From positions 744,001 to 808,000 of the forward strand of contig CBDCUQ010000004.1 in the NCBI GenBank assembly GCA_965222835.1: a stretch of 64,000 bases of DNA, read 5' to 3'. The translations under genes were made by a program, and so were the position numbers. The notes under the pieces are model-generated. The model was given only the letters and a program-made list of their open reading frames with translations. It had not been told where the DNA came from and ran no database searches. Positions 54,707-62,887 of this stretch are shown piece by piece. The DNA comes from CBDCUQ01 sp965222835. GTDB taxonomy: Bacteria; Pseudomonadota; Alphaproteobacteria; Rhizobiales; Hyphomicrobiaceae. The number at the start of each line of letters is the position of its first letter. Position 1 is the first letter of the stretch.

Positions 54707-55777
54707 TCAGTTCGTGAGATTCACCATCCGCTCGACGGCCCGGCGGGCGCGATCGGCCACGTCCGGGTCGATTGTCACTTCGAACTGCATGTGGAGAAGC
54801 GAGTCGTAGATCTTCTCCAGGCTGATGCGTTTCATGTGCGGGCAGAGATTACAGGGCCGAACAAATTCGACGTCAGGTGTTTCCGCCGCAACGTTCGACG
54901 CCATCGAGCATTCGGTGACGAGCAAGACCTTTTTTGGCCGCTTGTCTTTGACCCAGTTGATCATGCCGGAGGTGGAGCCGGTGAAATCCGCCATATCGAT
55001 GACATCTGGCGGACATTCGGGATGCGCGATGATTTTCACGCCGGGATCAGACTTACGGAATTCCGAAAGCTCTTCCGCAGTGAAGCGCTCGTGAACTTCG
55101 CAATGGCCTTTCCAGGCGATGATCTCCACCTTGGTCTGGGTCTGAACGTATTTGGAGAGGTACTCGTCGGGAATGAGAAGTACGCGAGGCGCATTGAAGC
55201 TTTCGACGACTTTGATCGCGTTTGAGGACGTGCAGGTGATATCACACTCGGCCTTTACTGCGGCCGACGTGTTGACGTAGGTGACGATCGGTACACCGGG
55301 ATAGGCATCGCGGAGCCGGCGGACATCTTCGGGAGTAATCGAGGCGGCCAGCGAGCACCCGGCTTCGAGATCGGGAATGAGAACGGTCTTGTCGGGCGAC
55401 AGCAGCTTCGAGGTTTCGGCCATGAAGTGGACGCCGGCTTGTACGATGACCTTCTCTTTCGTTTTCGCGGCTTCCTTGGCGAGCTGGAGGCTGTCGCCGC
55501 GGAAGTCGGCGACGCAATGGAAGATCTCGGGCGTCATATAGTTATGCGCCAGAATGACGGCGCCGCGCTTTTTCTTGAGATCGTTGATTGCCTTAATAAG
55601 CGGAGCGTAGTGCGTCCACTCCATCGGCGTTACGACGGTCCTCACCCGTTCGTAGAGCGGCTCCATTTCCTTTTTGAGAGCGGGCGTGAAGGCGGGCAAA
55701 TCTCGCGCGGGCTTTGAGCGTCCTTCGCGTGCCGTCGTGGTGGTCTGTTCGGCGGGCGATGTGCAGGGCTCGGTCAA
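54707..55777 (-). CDS. nadA: Quinolinate synthase
   Basis: A 356-residue 4Fe-4S enzyme that condenses iminoaspartate with DHAP to quinolinate. Cluster Cys candidates are in EAGCSLA, CTSSNA / ECPPDV and CNLCPHMK; ILAHNY and VHFMAETSKLL are present. The start is TTG at 55777, supported by AAGGAG seven bases upstream. First gene of nadA-nadB-nadC. Its promoter carries two matching palindromes, so it is probably NAD-regulated. Confidence 0.95.
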   Translation of the reverse strand: MTEPCTSPAEQTTTTAREGRSKPARDLPAFTPALKKEMEPLYERVRTVVTPMEWTHYAPLIKAINDLKKKRGAVILAHNYMTPEIFHCVADFRGDSLQLAKEAAKTKEKVIVQAGVHFMAETSKLLSPDKTVLIPDLEAGCSLAASITPEDVRRLRDAYPGVPIVTYVNTSAAVKAECDITCTSSNAIKVVESFNAPRVLLIPDEYLSKYVQTQTKVEIIAWKGHCEVHERFTAEELSEFRKSDPGVKIIAHPECPPDVIDMADFTGSTSGMINWVKDKRPKKVLLVTECSMASNVAAETPDVEFVRPCNLCPHMKRISLEKIYDSLLHMQFEVTIDPDVADRARRAVERMVNLTN

Positions 55778-55799
55778 AGCTCAACTCCTTGCTCTGTCA

Positions 55800-55883
55800 A
55801 TTATACTCGTCTTGAGCATTACTGGGCTCTGAAAAGAACCGGCCAAGGCCGGGGCTCGTCTTATTTATGCTCTAGTGGAGCAT
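55800..55883 (-). promoter_or_regulatory. nadA promoter with two palindromic operators
   Basis: ATACTC-gtctt-GAGCAT (55803-55819) and ATGCTC-tagtg-GAGCAT (55867-55883) are two copies of one AT(A/G)CTC-N5-GAGCAT dyad spaced by 64 bases. A consensus -10, TATAAT on the minus strand (55800-55805), overlaps the first. The start of transcription should fall near 55793, just before AAGGAG. This looks like repressor control; NadQ of alphaproteobacteria is a candidate regulator, but this is inference. Confidence 0.6.
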
Positions 55884-56071
55884 TGTTGGGTTGTTATTAA
55901 GGTAGTGTATTCGCCTGCCAACTTCCAGGCTTGTAACGGAAATTTTCAAGACATGAGGCGCGGCAAATCGTGCTGCTTGTCGCGGCCCATGCAGATCTGT
56001 CCGTCGTCGCCTTGTATCGCTTGGGTGGGCTTTGAGGGACAGTGCACCGATTGCGCTTGTCCTTTGGCAGC

Positions 56072-56767
56072 CTATTTCTTTCTGAATTGGTCGAGGCTCA
56101 GAATCTGGGCGCCTGCTGTTTCGGTCTCTGTTTCCGCAGCGCTGTCGTTCGATGCGGTGGTGGCGTCGGCCTCGGCCTCTCGGCGCTTCTGTTTCTTTTC
56201 TCCATCTGCATTTGAGATGGAATGCACAGATGTACTGGTGTTGGCCGCGGTGGTTGCGGTCTGCGCTGTCGTGTCGCCGGCGCCTTGGCCATTGCGGCCG
56301 GCACGCGACCGGCGCGGTGAGCGAGGTTTCTTCACGGCGCCTGCGCGAGACCGGCGTGTCGCATCCTGTTCGTCGAGTGCGCCAGCAACGCCTGCGTCGG
56401 CACCGAAAGACGGTTCCTCGAACTGGAGGCCGTACGGAACCGACGGATCGAAGAAGACCTTTATGGCCGCAAATGGAACGACGAGGCGCTCCGGAATTCC
56501 ATCGAACGCGAGCTTGACTTCAAAGCGATCTTCCGTGACCGCGAGATCCCAAAAACGATGCTGAAGAACGATTGTCATCTCTCGCGGATATTTTTCCTTT
56601 AGCCGCTTAGAAAGCGAGACGCCGGCGACGTCCGTCTCAAAGGAAATGTAGAAATGGTGTGCACCCGGCAATCCCGTCTTTGTGATCTGGGTCAGAACCG
56701 TGCGCACCAGTCCGCGCATCGCGTCCTGTGCCAAGGCGTCATAATCGATGGTTTGCCCCACGCTCAT
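56072..56767 (-). CDS. sspB: SspB family ClpXP adaptor (alpha type)
   Basis: A 231-residue protein. The N-terminal 125 residues match SspB (YISFETDVAGVSLSKRLKEKYP; MTIVLQHRFWDLAVTEDRFEVKLAFDGIPERLVVPFAAIKVFFDPSVPYGLQFE), which holds ssrA-tagged substrates. A long low-complexity linker (about 130-215) leads to the C terminus GAQILSLDQFRKK, a ClpX-tethering tail in this family. It lies directly downstream of ssrA on the same strand, a functionally meaningful pairing. Confidence 0.93.
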   Translation of the reverse strand: MSVGQTIDYDALAQDAMRGLVRTVLTQITKTGLPGAHHFYISFETDVAGVSLSKRLKEKYPREMTIVLQHRFWDLAVTEDRFEVKLAFDGIPERLVVPFAAIKVFFDPSVPYGLQFEEPSFGADAGVAGALDEQDATRRSRAGAVKKPRSPRRSRAGRNGQGAGDTTAQTATTAANTSTSVHSISNADGEKKQKRREAEADATTASNDSAAETETETAGAQILSLDQFRKK

Positions 56768-56835
56768 GCCGTGCTCTGAATGTGTCCCTGGCCCCTATTT
56801 GGATTCCGCATCAGTACCGGAACCGGAATTCAAGT

Positions 56836-57155
56836 GGAGGGCTTCTGTTGCCCGGTGCCCTCCGAACCGCGCCTCAACCGGCTAGGGTCGAGGGCTTCAA
56901 GTTTAGGCTTTTCGCACTGCGTTACGCAGCGAGAGCGGCCTCAGCATAGTTGTCATTGGCAACTATTCTGAATGACCCGATAACGGTGGTATCATGCCGA
57001 GCGAAAGCTAAACCCTTTACACCCTCGTCGATCCTAGTTCGCCCCCCCGCATTCCATCGTACAGATGGGATCTGGTGGAGGCGCCGGGTACTGCCCCCGG
57101 GTCCGAATGGCTTATTACGGCCGCGTTTATCGCCATAGCCGGACGAATCCAGCCC
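56836..57155 (-). ncRNA. ssrA: tmRNA, circularly permuted two-piece form
   Basis: On the minus strand the acceptor piece comes first: about 57155 to 57073, ending with T arm, CGCCTCC, discriminator A and encoded CCA (57073-57075). A 24-base spacer (57049-57072) follows, then the coding piece from about 57046, starting GGGGGCG, which pairs with CGCCTCC through one G-T wobble. A D-loop-like CTAGGATCGACG follows. The tag frame is at 56922-56960. An inverted repeat GGAGGGC/GCCCTCC (56836-56863) marks the likely 3' end. The RNA rescues stalled ribosomes and tags their products for ClpXP. Confidence 0.92.
56922..56960 (-). other. tmRNA tag-peptide reading frame
   Basis: Thirteen codons, GCC through TAA, encode A-N-D-N-Y-A-E-A-A-L-A-A and stop. 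The ANDNYAEA...LAA form is typical of alphaproteobacterial tags; the terminal LAA is the ClpX recognition end. Confidence 0.93.
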
Positions 57156-57156
57156 T

Positions 57157-57190
57157 GAGAATATATGACGGGGGCGATCGAATTAAAAGT
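57157..57190 (-). promoter_or_regulatory. Putative ssrA promoter
   Basis: TATATT on the minus strand (57160-57165) lies about seven bases before the likely 5' end of the acceptor piece. The -35 region (TTTTAA at a 17-base spacing) is a poor match. Confidence 0.4.
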
Positions 57191-57263
57191 AGCAGGTGGC
57201 CCTAGATCGCAGGTGCGGGTGAATGTGGAAAATGAGGTTGCAGAAGGGTTAGGAAGCGTCTCC

Positions 57264-57399
57264 GATGCAGGTTTCTAAACACTCTGCGGTCTCTGCTGAA
57301 ATCACCCGTCGTACATGGCGGGCCGTTGTTGGTGCCGCTACCGCCATCATTGCGGCACATTTGGCCGCCGCCACGGCACCGAACGCCTTGTCTCCTTGA
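57264..57399 (+). CDS. Small single-TM protein (uncertain)
   Basis: A 44-codon frame from ATG, with AGGAAG upstream, encoding one hydrophobic helix rich in Ala (about residues 20-37). Its stop overlaps a TTG that starts in frame with the next small membrane protein. It may be a real membrane miniprotein or a chance frame; divergent from ssrA. Confidence 0.4.
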
Positions 57400-57404
57400 G
57401 CGAT

Positions 57405-57617
57405 ATGGGCACCATGGGGGTTCTTTCGCAGGGTGTGCTCGAAAGACATCAGGTCCTTCAGACGGTCATCTGGTTTGCAGTACCTTTTGGCCTCGGATTC
57501 CTGCTGACGCTCGGCGCGGCTCGCCTTCTCGGCGCCCTTGACGGTGAGGTGCTGGCTCTCTGGCTGGCGTTCTGGTTGTTTTGCGTGCGTGTGCCGCTAG
57601 GGTTCTCGGGTCCATAA
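57405..57617 (+). CDS. Small membrane protein, two TM helices
   Basis: A 70-residue protein from ATG 57405 with hydrophobic helices at about residues 20-38 and 47-64. Translation could also begin at the TTG 57396 that overlaps the preceding stop. The CPBP gene follows after 26 bases, so all three may be one transcript. No family recognised. Confidence 0.5.
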   Translation: MGTMGVLSQGVLERHQVLQTVIWFAVPFGLGFLLTLGAARLLGALDGEVLALWLAFWLFCVRVPLGFSGP

Positions 57618-57643
57618 CGAAACGTTCAAAGGGAGAGCGCCGA

Positions 57644-58438
57644 ATGGAGACTGCGGTTGGGGCGGCGTATGACCGTGCAACGCTTTTTGGCGGTCAACCC
57701 CGCTATGCTGCGCAGTCACCGTGGGGGCCATTTGCTGCTGCTGCGGCGACGGTTGTCGTTTTTCTCGGGCAGCTTGCTGGCGTGCTGGTCGCCTTGCTTT
57801 TCGTCTACGCCACATCGCCGGACGGCTTCGGCATGGGAAGCTACCATGCTCAAAAGCTGCTTTCGCTCGATAACCCAATTGGGGTTAGCATTGTCGTGGG
57901 CTCGCAGCTCGCATCGATCGGACTTGTCTGGCTCTTTGCTTCCCGTGGGGGCATGCGGGCGCAGGTGCTGCAAATGTCGCGTGTCAAGCCAAGCTGGGGC
58001 ACGTGTCTTGCCGGAGGTCTCATCGTCATAGCGGTGACGGCTGTTGTCGAGCTGATCCTCTATGTCGGGATCGGCTTTGATTTTCGTGCGGACGCCAAGT
58101 GGCTGGCCGATGGACTGCGATCGGTTTGGTGGCCTGTTGTTGTGTTCATGGCGGTTGTTCTTGCGCCTTTATGGGAAGAGTTGACGTTCCGCGGTTTCTT
58201 GTTGTCGGCACTGGCGCAGACGCGGCTGGGATTTTGGGGTGCGGCCCTTATTTCGAATACGGCGTGGGCGGCGCTGCATGGAAACTATTCGGTTGCGGGG
58301 ATGATCAGCGTTTTCACTGCGGGTTTGGTTCTCTCCTGGCTTCTGTGGCGCACTGGCTCTATTCGAGCGCCTATCGTTGGGCACGCCGTCGCCAACCTTG
58401 CTGCGACGGGTTTCGCAATGTGGGTGATGGTTGACTAA
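57644..58438 (+). CDS. CPBP family intramembrane metalloprotease
   Basis: A 264-residue membrane protein with about eight TM helices. The CPBP/Abi motifs are EELTFRG (Glu-Glu-x-x-x-Arg), an ALHGN segment for the FxxxH motif, and the GHAVANL HxxxN motif. These proteases cleave or process peptides in the membrane; substrates are unknown. ATG 57644 has AGGGAGAG upstream. Confidence 0.9.
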   Translation: METAVGAAYDRATLFGGQPRYAAQSPWGPFAAAAATVVVFLGQLAGVLVALLFVYATSPDGFGMGSYHAQKLLSLDNPIGVSIVVGSQLASIGLVWLFASRGGMRAQVLQMSRVKPSWGTCLAGGLIVIAVTAVVELILYVGIGFDFRADAKWLADGLRSVWWPVVVFMAVVLAPLWEELTFRGFLLSALAQTRLGFWGAALISNTAWAALHGNYSVAGMISVFTAGLVLSWLLWRTGSIRAPIVGHAVANLAATGFAMWVMVD

Positions 58439-58497
58439 ACAGCGTTTCGGAGTGCCGGTTCGCGCCGTGGTTCGGGAATCACTTTAATACTTGTGTG

Positions 58498-59292
58498 ATG
58501 CAACAGTATCTAGACCTCCTTCGCCACGTGCGCACCGATGGTGTGCGCAAGACGGACCGGACGGGTACGGGTACGCTTTCTGTGTTCGGCCACCAAATGC
58601 GGTTTGACTTATCGGCCGGCTTTCCGTTGCTGACGACGAAGAAGCTGCATGTGAAATCGATCGTGCATGAGCTGATCTGGTTTCTCGCCGGTGATACGAA
58701 CATCGGGTATCTCAAGGCGAACGGCGTGCGGATCTGGGATGAGTGGGCCGACAAGAACGGTGATCTCGGCCCGGTCTACGGTAAGCAGTGGCGGAGCTGG
58801 GCCGCGCCCGGTGGGCGTACCATTGATCAGATCTCAGAGGTCGTCGAAACGATCCGGACAGACCCCGACAGCCGCCGCATGATCGTCTCGGCGTGGAACC
58901 CTGGCGATATTCCTCAGATGGCGCTGGCGCCGTGTCACTGCCTTTTTCAGTTCTATGTCGCGGATGGGAAGCTCTCGTGTCAGCTCTATCAGCGTTCCGC
59001 AGACATATTTCTTGGTGTACCGTTTAACATCGCCAGCTATGCATTGCTGACAATGATGATGGCGCAAGTCTCGGGCCTGAAGCTGGGTGACTTCGTGCAC
59101 ACCTTCGGCGATGCGCATCTGTATATGAACCACATCGATCAGGCGGATCAGCAGCTGTCGCGACGGCCGCGTCCGTTGCCGGTGATGTGTCTCAACCCTG
59201 ATGTGCGGTCAATCTTCGATTTCAAATTCGAGGATTTCTCGCTCACCGGATATGACCCGCATCCGCATATTGCTGCGCCGGTGTCGGTGTAG
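58498..59292 (+). CDS. thyA: Thymidylate synthase
   Basis: A 264-residue enzyme, the same length as E. coli ThyA, that methylates dUMP to dTMP using methylene-THF. The active-site Cys is in LAPCHCLFQFYV, and RRMIVSAWNPGDIP and the late DPHPHIAAPVSV end are present. A GTG one codon earlier is possible. folA, which recycles the dihydrofolate produced, lies 580 bases downstream. Confidence 0.97.
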   Translation: MQQYLDLLRHVRTDGVRKTDRTGTGTLSVFGHQMRFDLSAGFPLLTTKKLHVKSIVHELIWFLAGDTNIGYLKANGVRIWDEWADKNGDLGPVYGKQWRSWAAPGGRTIDQISEVVETIRTDPDSRRMIVSAWNPGDIPQMALAPCHCLFQFYVADGKLSCQLYQRSADIFLGVPFNIASYALLTMMMAQVSGLKLGDFVHTFGDAHLYMNHIDQADQQLSRRPRPLPVMCLNPDVRSIFDFKFEDFSLTGYDPHPHIAAPVSV

Positions 59293-59437
59293 GGAATTCT
59301 CTGTGGATCGTTCAGGAAAAATGCGGTTGTTGGACCAATAGCCGCTCTGGTGGCGTTGCGACTCGCTCAGCTTGCCTCTTAAGAAATCGGCCGTGTTCTG
59401 ATTGGTCGATTGCATTTGATTCTTTGGGGGACGTGCT

Positions 59438-59845
59438 ATGGCGGTTTTGAGAGATTTCGTACTGTTGCTGGCATTAGTTGTCTTGGGGGGGTGTGCGACA
59501 ATCGTGAAGGGCACAACGCAGCAGATTGCTGTCACTACGCCTGGTGCGCCCGGCGCTCAATGTACACTCACCTCTGAGGCGATCGGGTCGAAGGTTGTTA
59601 CGACACCTGCGACGATCGTACTCGACAAGAGTCAGAATAGCGTTGCTGTCACCTGCCGCAAACGATGCTATCAAGATGGCGTTGGCATCATTGCCTCCAA
59701 TACAGAAGGCATGACGGCCGGGAACATTCTTGTTGGGGGCGTAATTGGCCTTGGTGTGGATGCGGCTTCGGGTGCCATGAACAAGTATAACGCGGACAAT
59801 CAGATCACTATGGTTCCCATCCCTGGATGTACACCGACGGTATAA
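59438..59845 (+). CDS. Lipoprotein of unknown function
   Basis: A 135-residue precursor with a lipobox VVLGGC (Cys about 19). The mature part is a beta-rich domain with paired Cys (GAQCTLTS, VTCRKRCYQDG) and a GGVIGLGVDAASGAMNKYN segment near the end. Very similar small lipoproteins are widespread in proteobacteria but have no proven role. It sits between thyA and folA. Confidence 0.85.
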   Translation: MAVLRDFVLLLALVVLGGCATIVKGTTQQIAVTTPGAPGAQCTLTSEAIGSKVVTTPATIVLDKSQNSVAVTCRKRCYQDGVGIIASNTEGMTAGNILVGGVIGLGVDAASGAMNKYNADNQITMVPIPGCTPTV

Positions 59846-59870
59846 GCTCAACTCATTCGGCCAGACACGC

Positions 59871-60386
59871 ATGATTGTTTCTCTCATTGTTGCTGTCGCC
59901 GAAAATGACGTCATTGGTGCGGGCGGAAAAATGCCGTGGCATCTTTCGTCGGATCTGAAGAACTTTCGCCGTCTGACGATGGGTAAGCCCATCATTATGG
60001 GCCGCAAGACGTTTGCTTCGCTCGGAAAGGCTCTCGACGGGCGAGATAATATTGTGGTGACGCGCGACAGTCTGCTTGAGGCGGACGGGGTCAGCGTGGT
60101 CAATTCGTTCGACGATGCGCTGGTTCTCGCGCGCGTTCTTGCGCGCACATCGGGGGCTGATGAGGTGATCGTTATGGGCGGCGGCGAGATTTACAAGCTG
60201 GCCATGCCGCACGCGATGCGCATCTATCTCACACGTGTGCACGCGTGCCCGGATGGTAATGTTTTATTCCCTGCGCCGAGCGACGACATATGGGAGCGGG
60301 TTTCGAGCGAAGCGCTGCCAAAGGGGGAGCGGGATGACCATGCTGCGACCCTTGAGGTGTATGAGCGGCGCGATGGAAGTCCGTGA
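59871..60386 (+). CDS. folA: Dihydrofolate reductase
   Basis: A 171-residue DHFR. The conserved VAENDVIGAGGKMPWHLSSDLKNF segment holds the catalytic Asp; MGRKTFASLG and VMGGGEIY are present. It reduces dihydrofolate to tetrahydrofolate and completes the thyA cycle. Confidence 0.96.
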   Translation: MIVSLIVAVAENDVIGAGGKMPWHLSSDLKNFRRLTMGKPIIMGRKTFASLGKALDGRDNIVVTRDSLLEADGVSVVNSFDDALVLARVLARTSGADEVIVMGGGEIYKLAMPHAMRIYLTRVHACPDGNVLFPAPSDDIWERVSSEALPKGERDDHAATLEVYERRDGSP

Positions 60387-60595
60387 ATCTGCTCATTTAA
60401 GTGCGTTCCGGCCTTGAATTGGGCGGCGACTTGACCAAGTTTTGGGCAGTGTTTGCGTCCGCCCTGCCGTCTGGCCTATAAGCGGGGCGGAACGGTCGAA
60501 TCTTTATCCTCGGCGCCGCTTGAAAGCCGGTAACCGCTTGGCGGGAGCGAGCTGATCAGCCGAGATATCAGCTGCAATTTGAGAAGGTTGAGCTT

Positions 60596-61708
60596 ATGCC
60601 CTGGAGCAATCAGAGTGGTGGTGGCGGCGGCTGGAAAGGCGGCGGCGGAGGGCCCTGGGGCCAAGGACAGGGCGGCGGCGGACAGCCTCCCGATCTCGAA
60701 GAAATGCTCAAGCGGAGCCAGGACCGCATGAAGAAGGTCATGCGCGGGGGCGGCGGCATGCCGGGCCCGCTAGCCTTTCTCTTCGGAGCGGTCGCGGTGG
60801 CCGTGGTGGCTTGGTACGGTTTCTTCTTCCGAGTGAACCCCGATGAGCTCGGCGTGGTGATGCGTTTCGGCGAATTCGTTCGCCAAGAGCCGCCAGGTTT
60901 GCATTTCCGGCTTCCCTATCCGGTTGAGGAAGTCGTGCTCCCGAAAGTGACGCGCCAGAACATCATTCAAATCGGCATGCGTTCTACGTCCGGCAGTCCC
61001 GAACGCGGGGGGGCGCTTCGCGACGTGCGCGAGGAGAGCCTGATGCTGACGGGCGACGAGAACATTGTCGATATCGATTTTGTTGTCTTCTGGAGGATCA
61101 AGGACGCTGCGCAATATCTATTTAACATCCAATACCCGGATGCGACGGTGAAAGCGGTTGCCGAAAGCGCCATGCGCGAGGTTGTGGGGAAATCGCGCAT
61201 TCAGCCCATTCTTACGGAAGAGCGGCAAAAAACGGAGGAGGAAGTACTGAAGCTTATTCAGGCCACCCTCGATTCCTATAAGGCCGGCATTCAAGTCGAT
61301 CAGGTTCAGCTGCAGAAGGTTGATCCGCCAGCGGAAGTGATAGACGCGTTTCGAGATGTGCAGGCTGCGCGTGCCGACAAGGTGCGGTTGCAAAACGACG
61401 CCGACCGTTACGCAAACGAGGTTGTGCCGCGCGCGCGCGGTGATGCGGAGCGTATTCTCCAGGCGGCAGAAGCCTACAAACAGCAGACGGTTGCGGAGGC
61501 CAATGGCCAAACGGCCCGCTTCCTTCAAGTCTATGAAGAATACAAGAAGGCGCCTGACGTGACACGCAGACGTATGTTCCTTGAGACGATGGAGCGGGTC
61601 CTCGGCGGTGCCGACAAGATCATTCTCGACAGCAAGGGCGGTTCGGGTGTCGTTCCCTATCTACCGCTCGACCAGCTGCAACGGAATAAGACCGAGGGAG
61701 GAAACTGA
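60596..61708 (+). CDS. hflK: Membrane protease modulator HflK
   Basis: A 370-residue SPFH/Band-7 protein with a Gly-rich N-terminal tail (1-40), a TM helix (about 60-78) and the periplasmic PHB domain (VNPDELGVVMRFGEFVRQEPPGLHFRLPYPVEEV). It forms a cage with HflC around FtsH. Three bases separate it from hflC. Confidence 0.95.
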   Translation: MPWSNQSGGGGGWKGGGGGPWGQGQGGGGQPPDLEEMLKRSQDRMKKVMRGGGGMPGPLAFLFGAVAVAVVAWYGFFFRVNPDELGVVMRFGEFVRQEPPGLHFRLPYPVEEVVLPKVTRQNIIQIGMRSTSGSPERGGALRDVREESLMLTGDENIVDIDFVVFWRIKDAAQYLFNIQYPDATVKAVAESAMREVVGKSRIQPILTEERQKTEEEVLKLIQATLDSYKAGIQVDQVQLQKVDPPAEVIDAFRDVQAARADKVRLQNDADRYANEVVPRARGDAERILQAAEAYKQQTVAEANGQTARFLQVYEEYKKAPDVTRRRMFLETMERVLGGADKIILDSKGGSGVVPYLPLDQLQRNKTEGGN

Positions 61709-61711
61709 GCC

Positions 61712-62602
61712 ATGCGTACATTCCTCGCCTTTATCATTGTCCTTCTCGGTATCGCAGCTGCCGGTGTTTACGCATCAGCCTTCATCGTTCATCAGAACGA
61801 GCAGGCACTGGTTTTGGAATTCGGCAAACCCAAGCGGGTCGTGAAGGATCCGGGTCTCAATTGGAAATGGCCGCTCGTGGAAACGGTCGATATCTACGAC
61901 AAGCGTATTCTTGATCTTGACATGTCACCGCAAGAGGTGACCGCATCGGATCAGAAGCGCATCGTCGTGGATGCTTTTGCGCGATATAAGATCATTGATC
62001 CGCTGGAGTTTTATAAGAAGTTGCGATTCCGGGGCGCGGTTGATTCCCGTCTTGGACCGATCGTCGAATCCTCGCTGCGACGGGTTCTCGGTGCCTCCAC
62101 GTTTTTGGAGTTGGTGCGCGATAAGCGCGAGGAGTTGATGAAGAAGATTGCCGGACAAGTGAACGAGGAAGGTGCGAATTTCGGCATCGAGGTCGTGGAC
62201 GTTCGCATCAAGCGCGCAGATCTGCCGGAGCAGAACTCGAAGAGCGTGTTTGAACGAATGCGTGCTGAGCGACAGCGGGAGGCGGCGGAGTTTCGTGCCC
62301 AGGGTGAAGCAGAAGCCAATCGCATTCGGGCGACGGCTGATCGTGAGGTGACAATTATCAAGGCTGAAGCCACCCGGAAAGGTGAGCAGATGCGGGGCGA
62401 AGGGGACGCCGAACGCAATCGCATTTTTGCCGATGCCTTCGGGCGCGATCCGGACTTCTTTGGTTTCTACAGGTCGATGCAGGCCTATGAACAAGCCATC
62501 AAGGCCGGGGACACGCGGCTGGTGCTGTCTCCAGATTCGCCGTTCTTCAGATATTTTAATGATCCGAGTGGAGTCATGCCCGGATCGTCATCGGGACCAT
62601 GA
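61712..62602 (+). CDS. hflC: Membrane protease modulator HflC
   Basis: A 296-residue SPFH protein with an N-terminal TM helix and the PHB domain (SAFIVHQNEQALVLEFGKPKRVVKDPGLNWKWPLVETV; helical AEANRIRATADREVTIIKAEA). It partners HflK. Confidence 0.95.
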   Translation: MRTFLAFIIVLLGIAAAGVYASAFIVHQNEQALVLEFGKPKRVVKDPGLNWKWPLVETVDIYDKRILDLDMSPQEVTASDQKRIVVDAFARYKIIDPLEFYKKLRFRGAVDSRLGPIVESSLRRVLGASTFLELVRDKREELMKKIAGQVNEEGANFGIEVVDVRIKRADLPEQNSKSVFERMRAERQREAAEFRAQGEAEANRIRATADREVTIIKAEATRKGEQMRGEGDAERNRIFADAFGRDPDFFGFYRSMQAYEQAIKAGDTRLVLSPDSPFFRYFNDPSGVMPGSSSGP

Positions 62603-62609
62603 TGGGGCC

Positions 62610-62795
62610 ATGACGGATCTGGCGGTCGCCTTTGGGCTGGTCCTGGTTCTTGAGGGCCTCTTGTGGGCGCTGGCGCCGCACTTGGGCCGGAGCTTGCTTG
62701 AAACGGCGGCCTCGACGCCGGAATCGACGCTCCGACAGGCGGGTTGGGCCTCTGTCGGTGTTGGCGCCTTAATTGTGTGGCTCATCCGGGGTTGA
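62610..62795 (+). CDS. DUF2065 (YjeT-like) small membrane protein
   Basis: A 61-residue protein with two TM helices (about 4-22 and 43-60). Small DUF2065 proteins are commonly found directly after hflKC, and this one starts eight bases after hflC. Function unknown. Confidence 0.85.
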   Translation: MTDLAVAFGLVLVLEGLLWALAPHLGRSLLETAASTPESTLRQAGWASVGVGALIVWLIRG

Positions 62796-62887
62796 ATGCA
62801 GCGTGACACGTTGACAGCGCGTGCCCTGTATCCAACCCTTAGCCATTCCATCAGGTCCAAGTGGCCATTTCTGGATTGGAGTACGAC

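Noticed and set aside
55875..56564. 229-codon plus-strand frame opposite sspB
   Set aside because: It is antisense to the well-supported sspB gene, and its composition follows from that gene.
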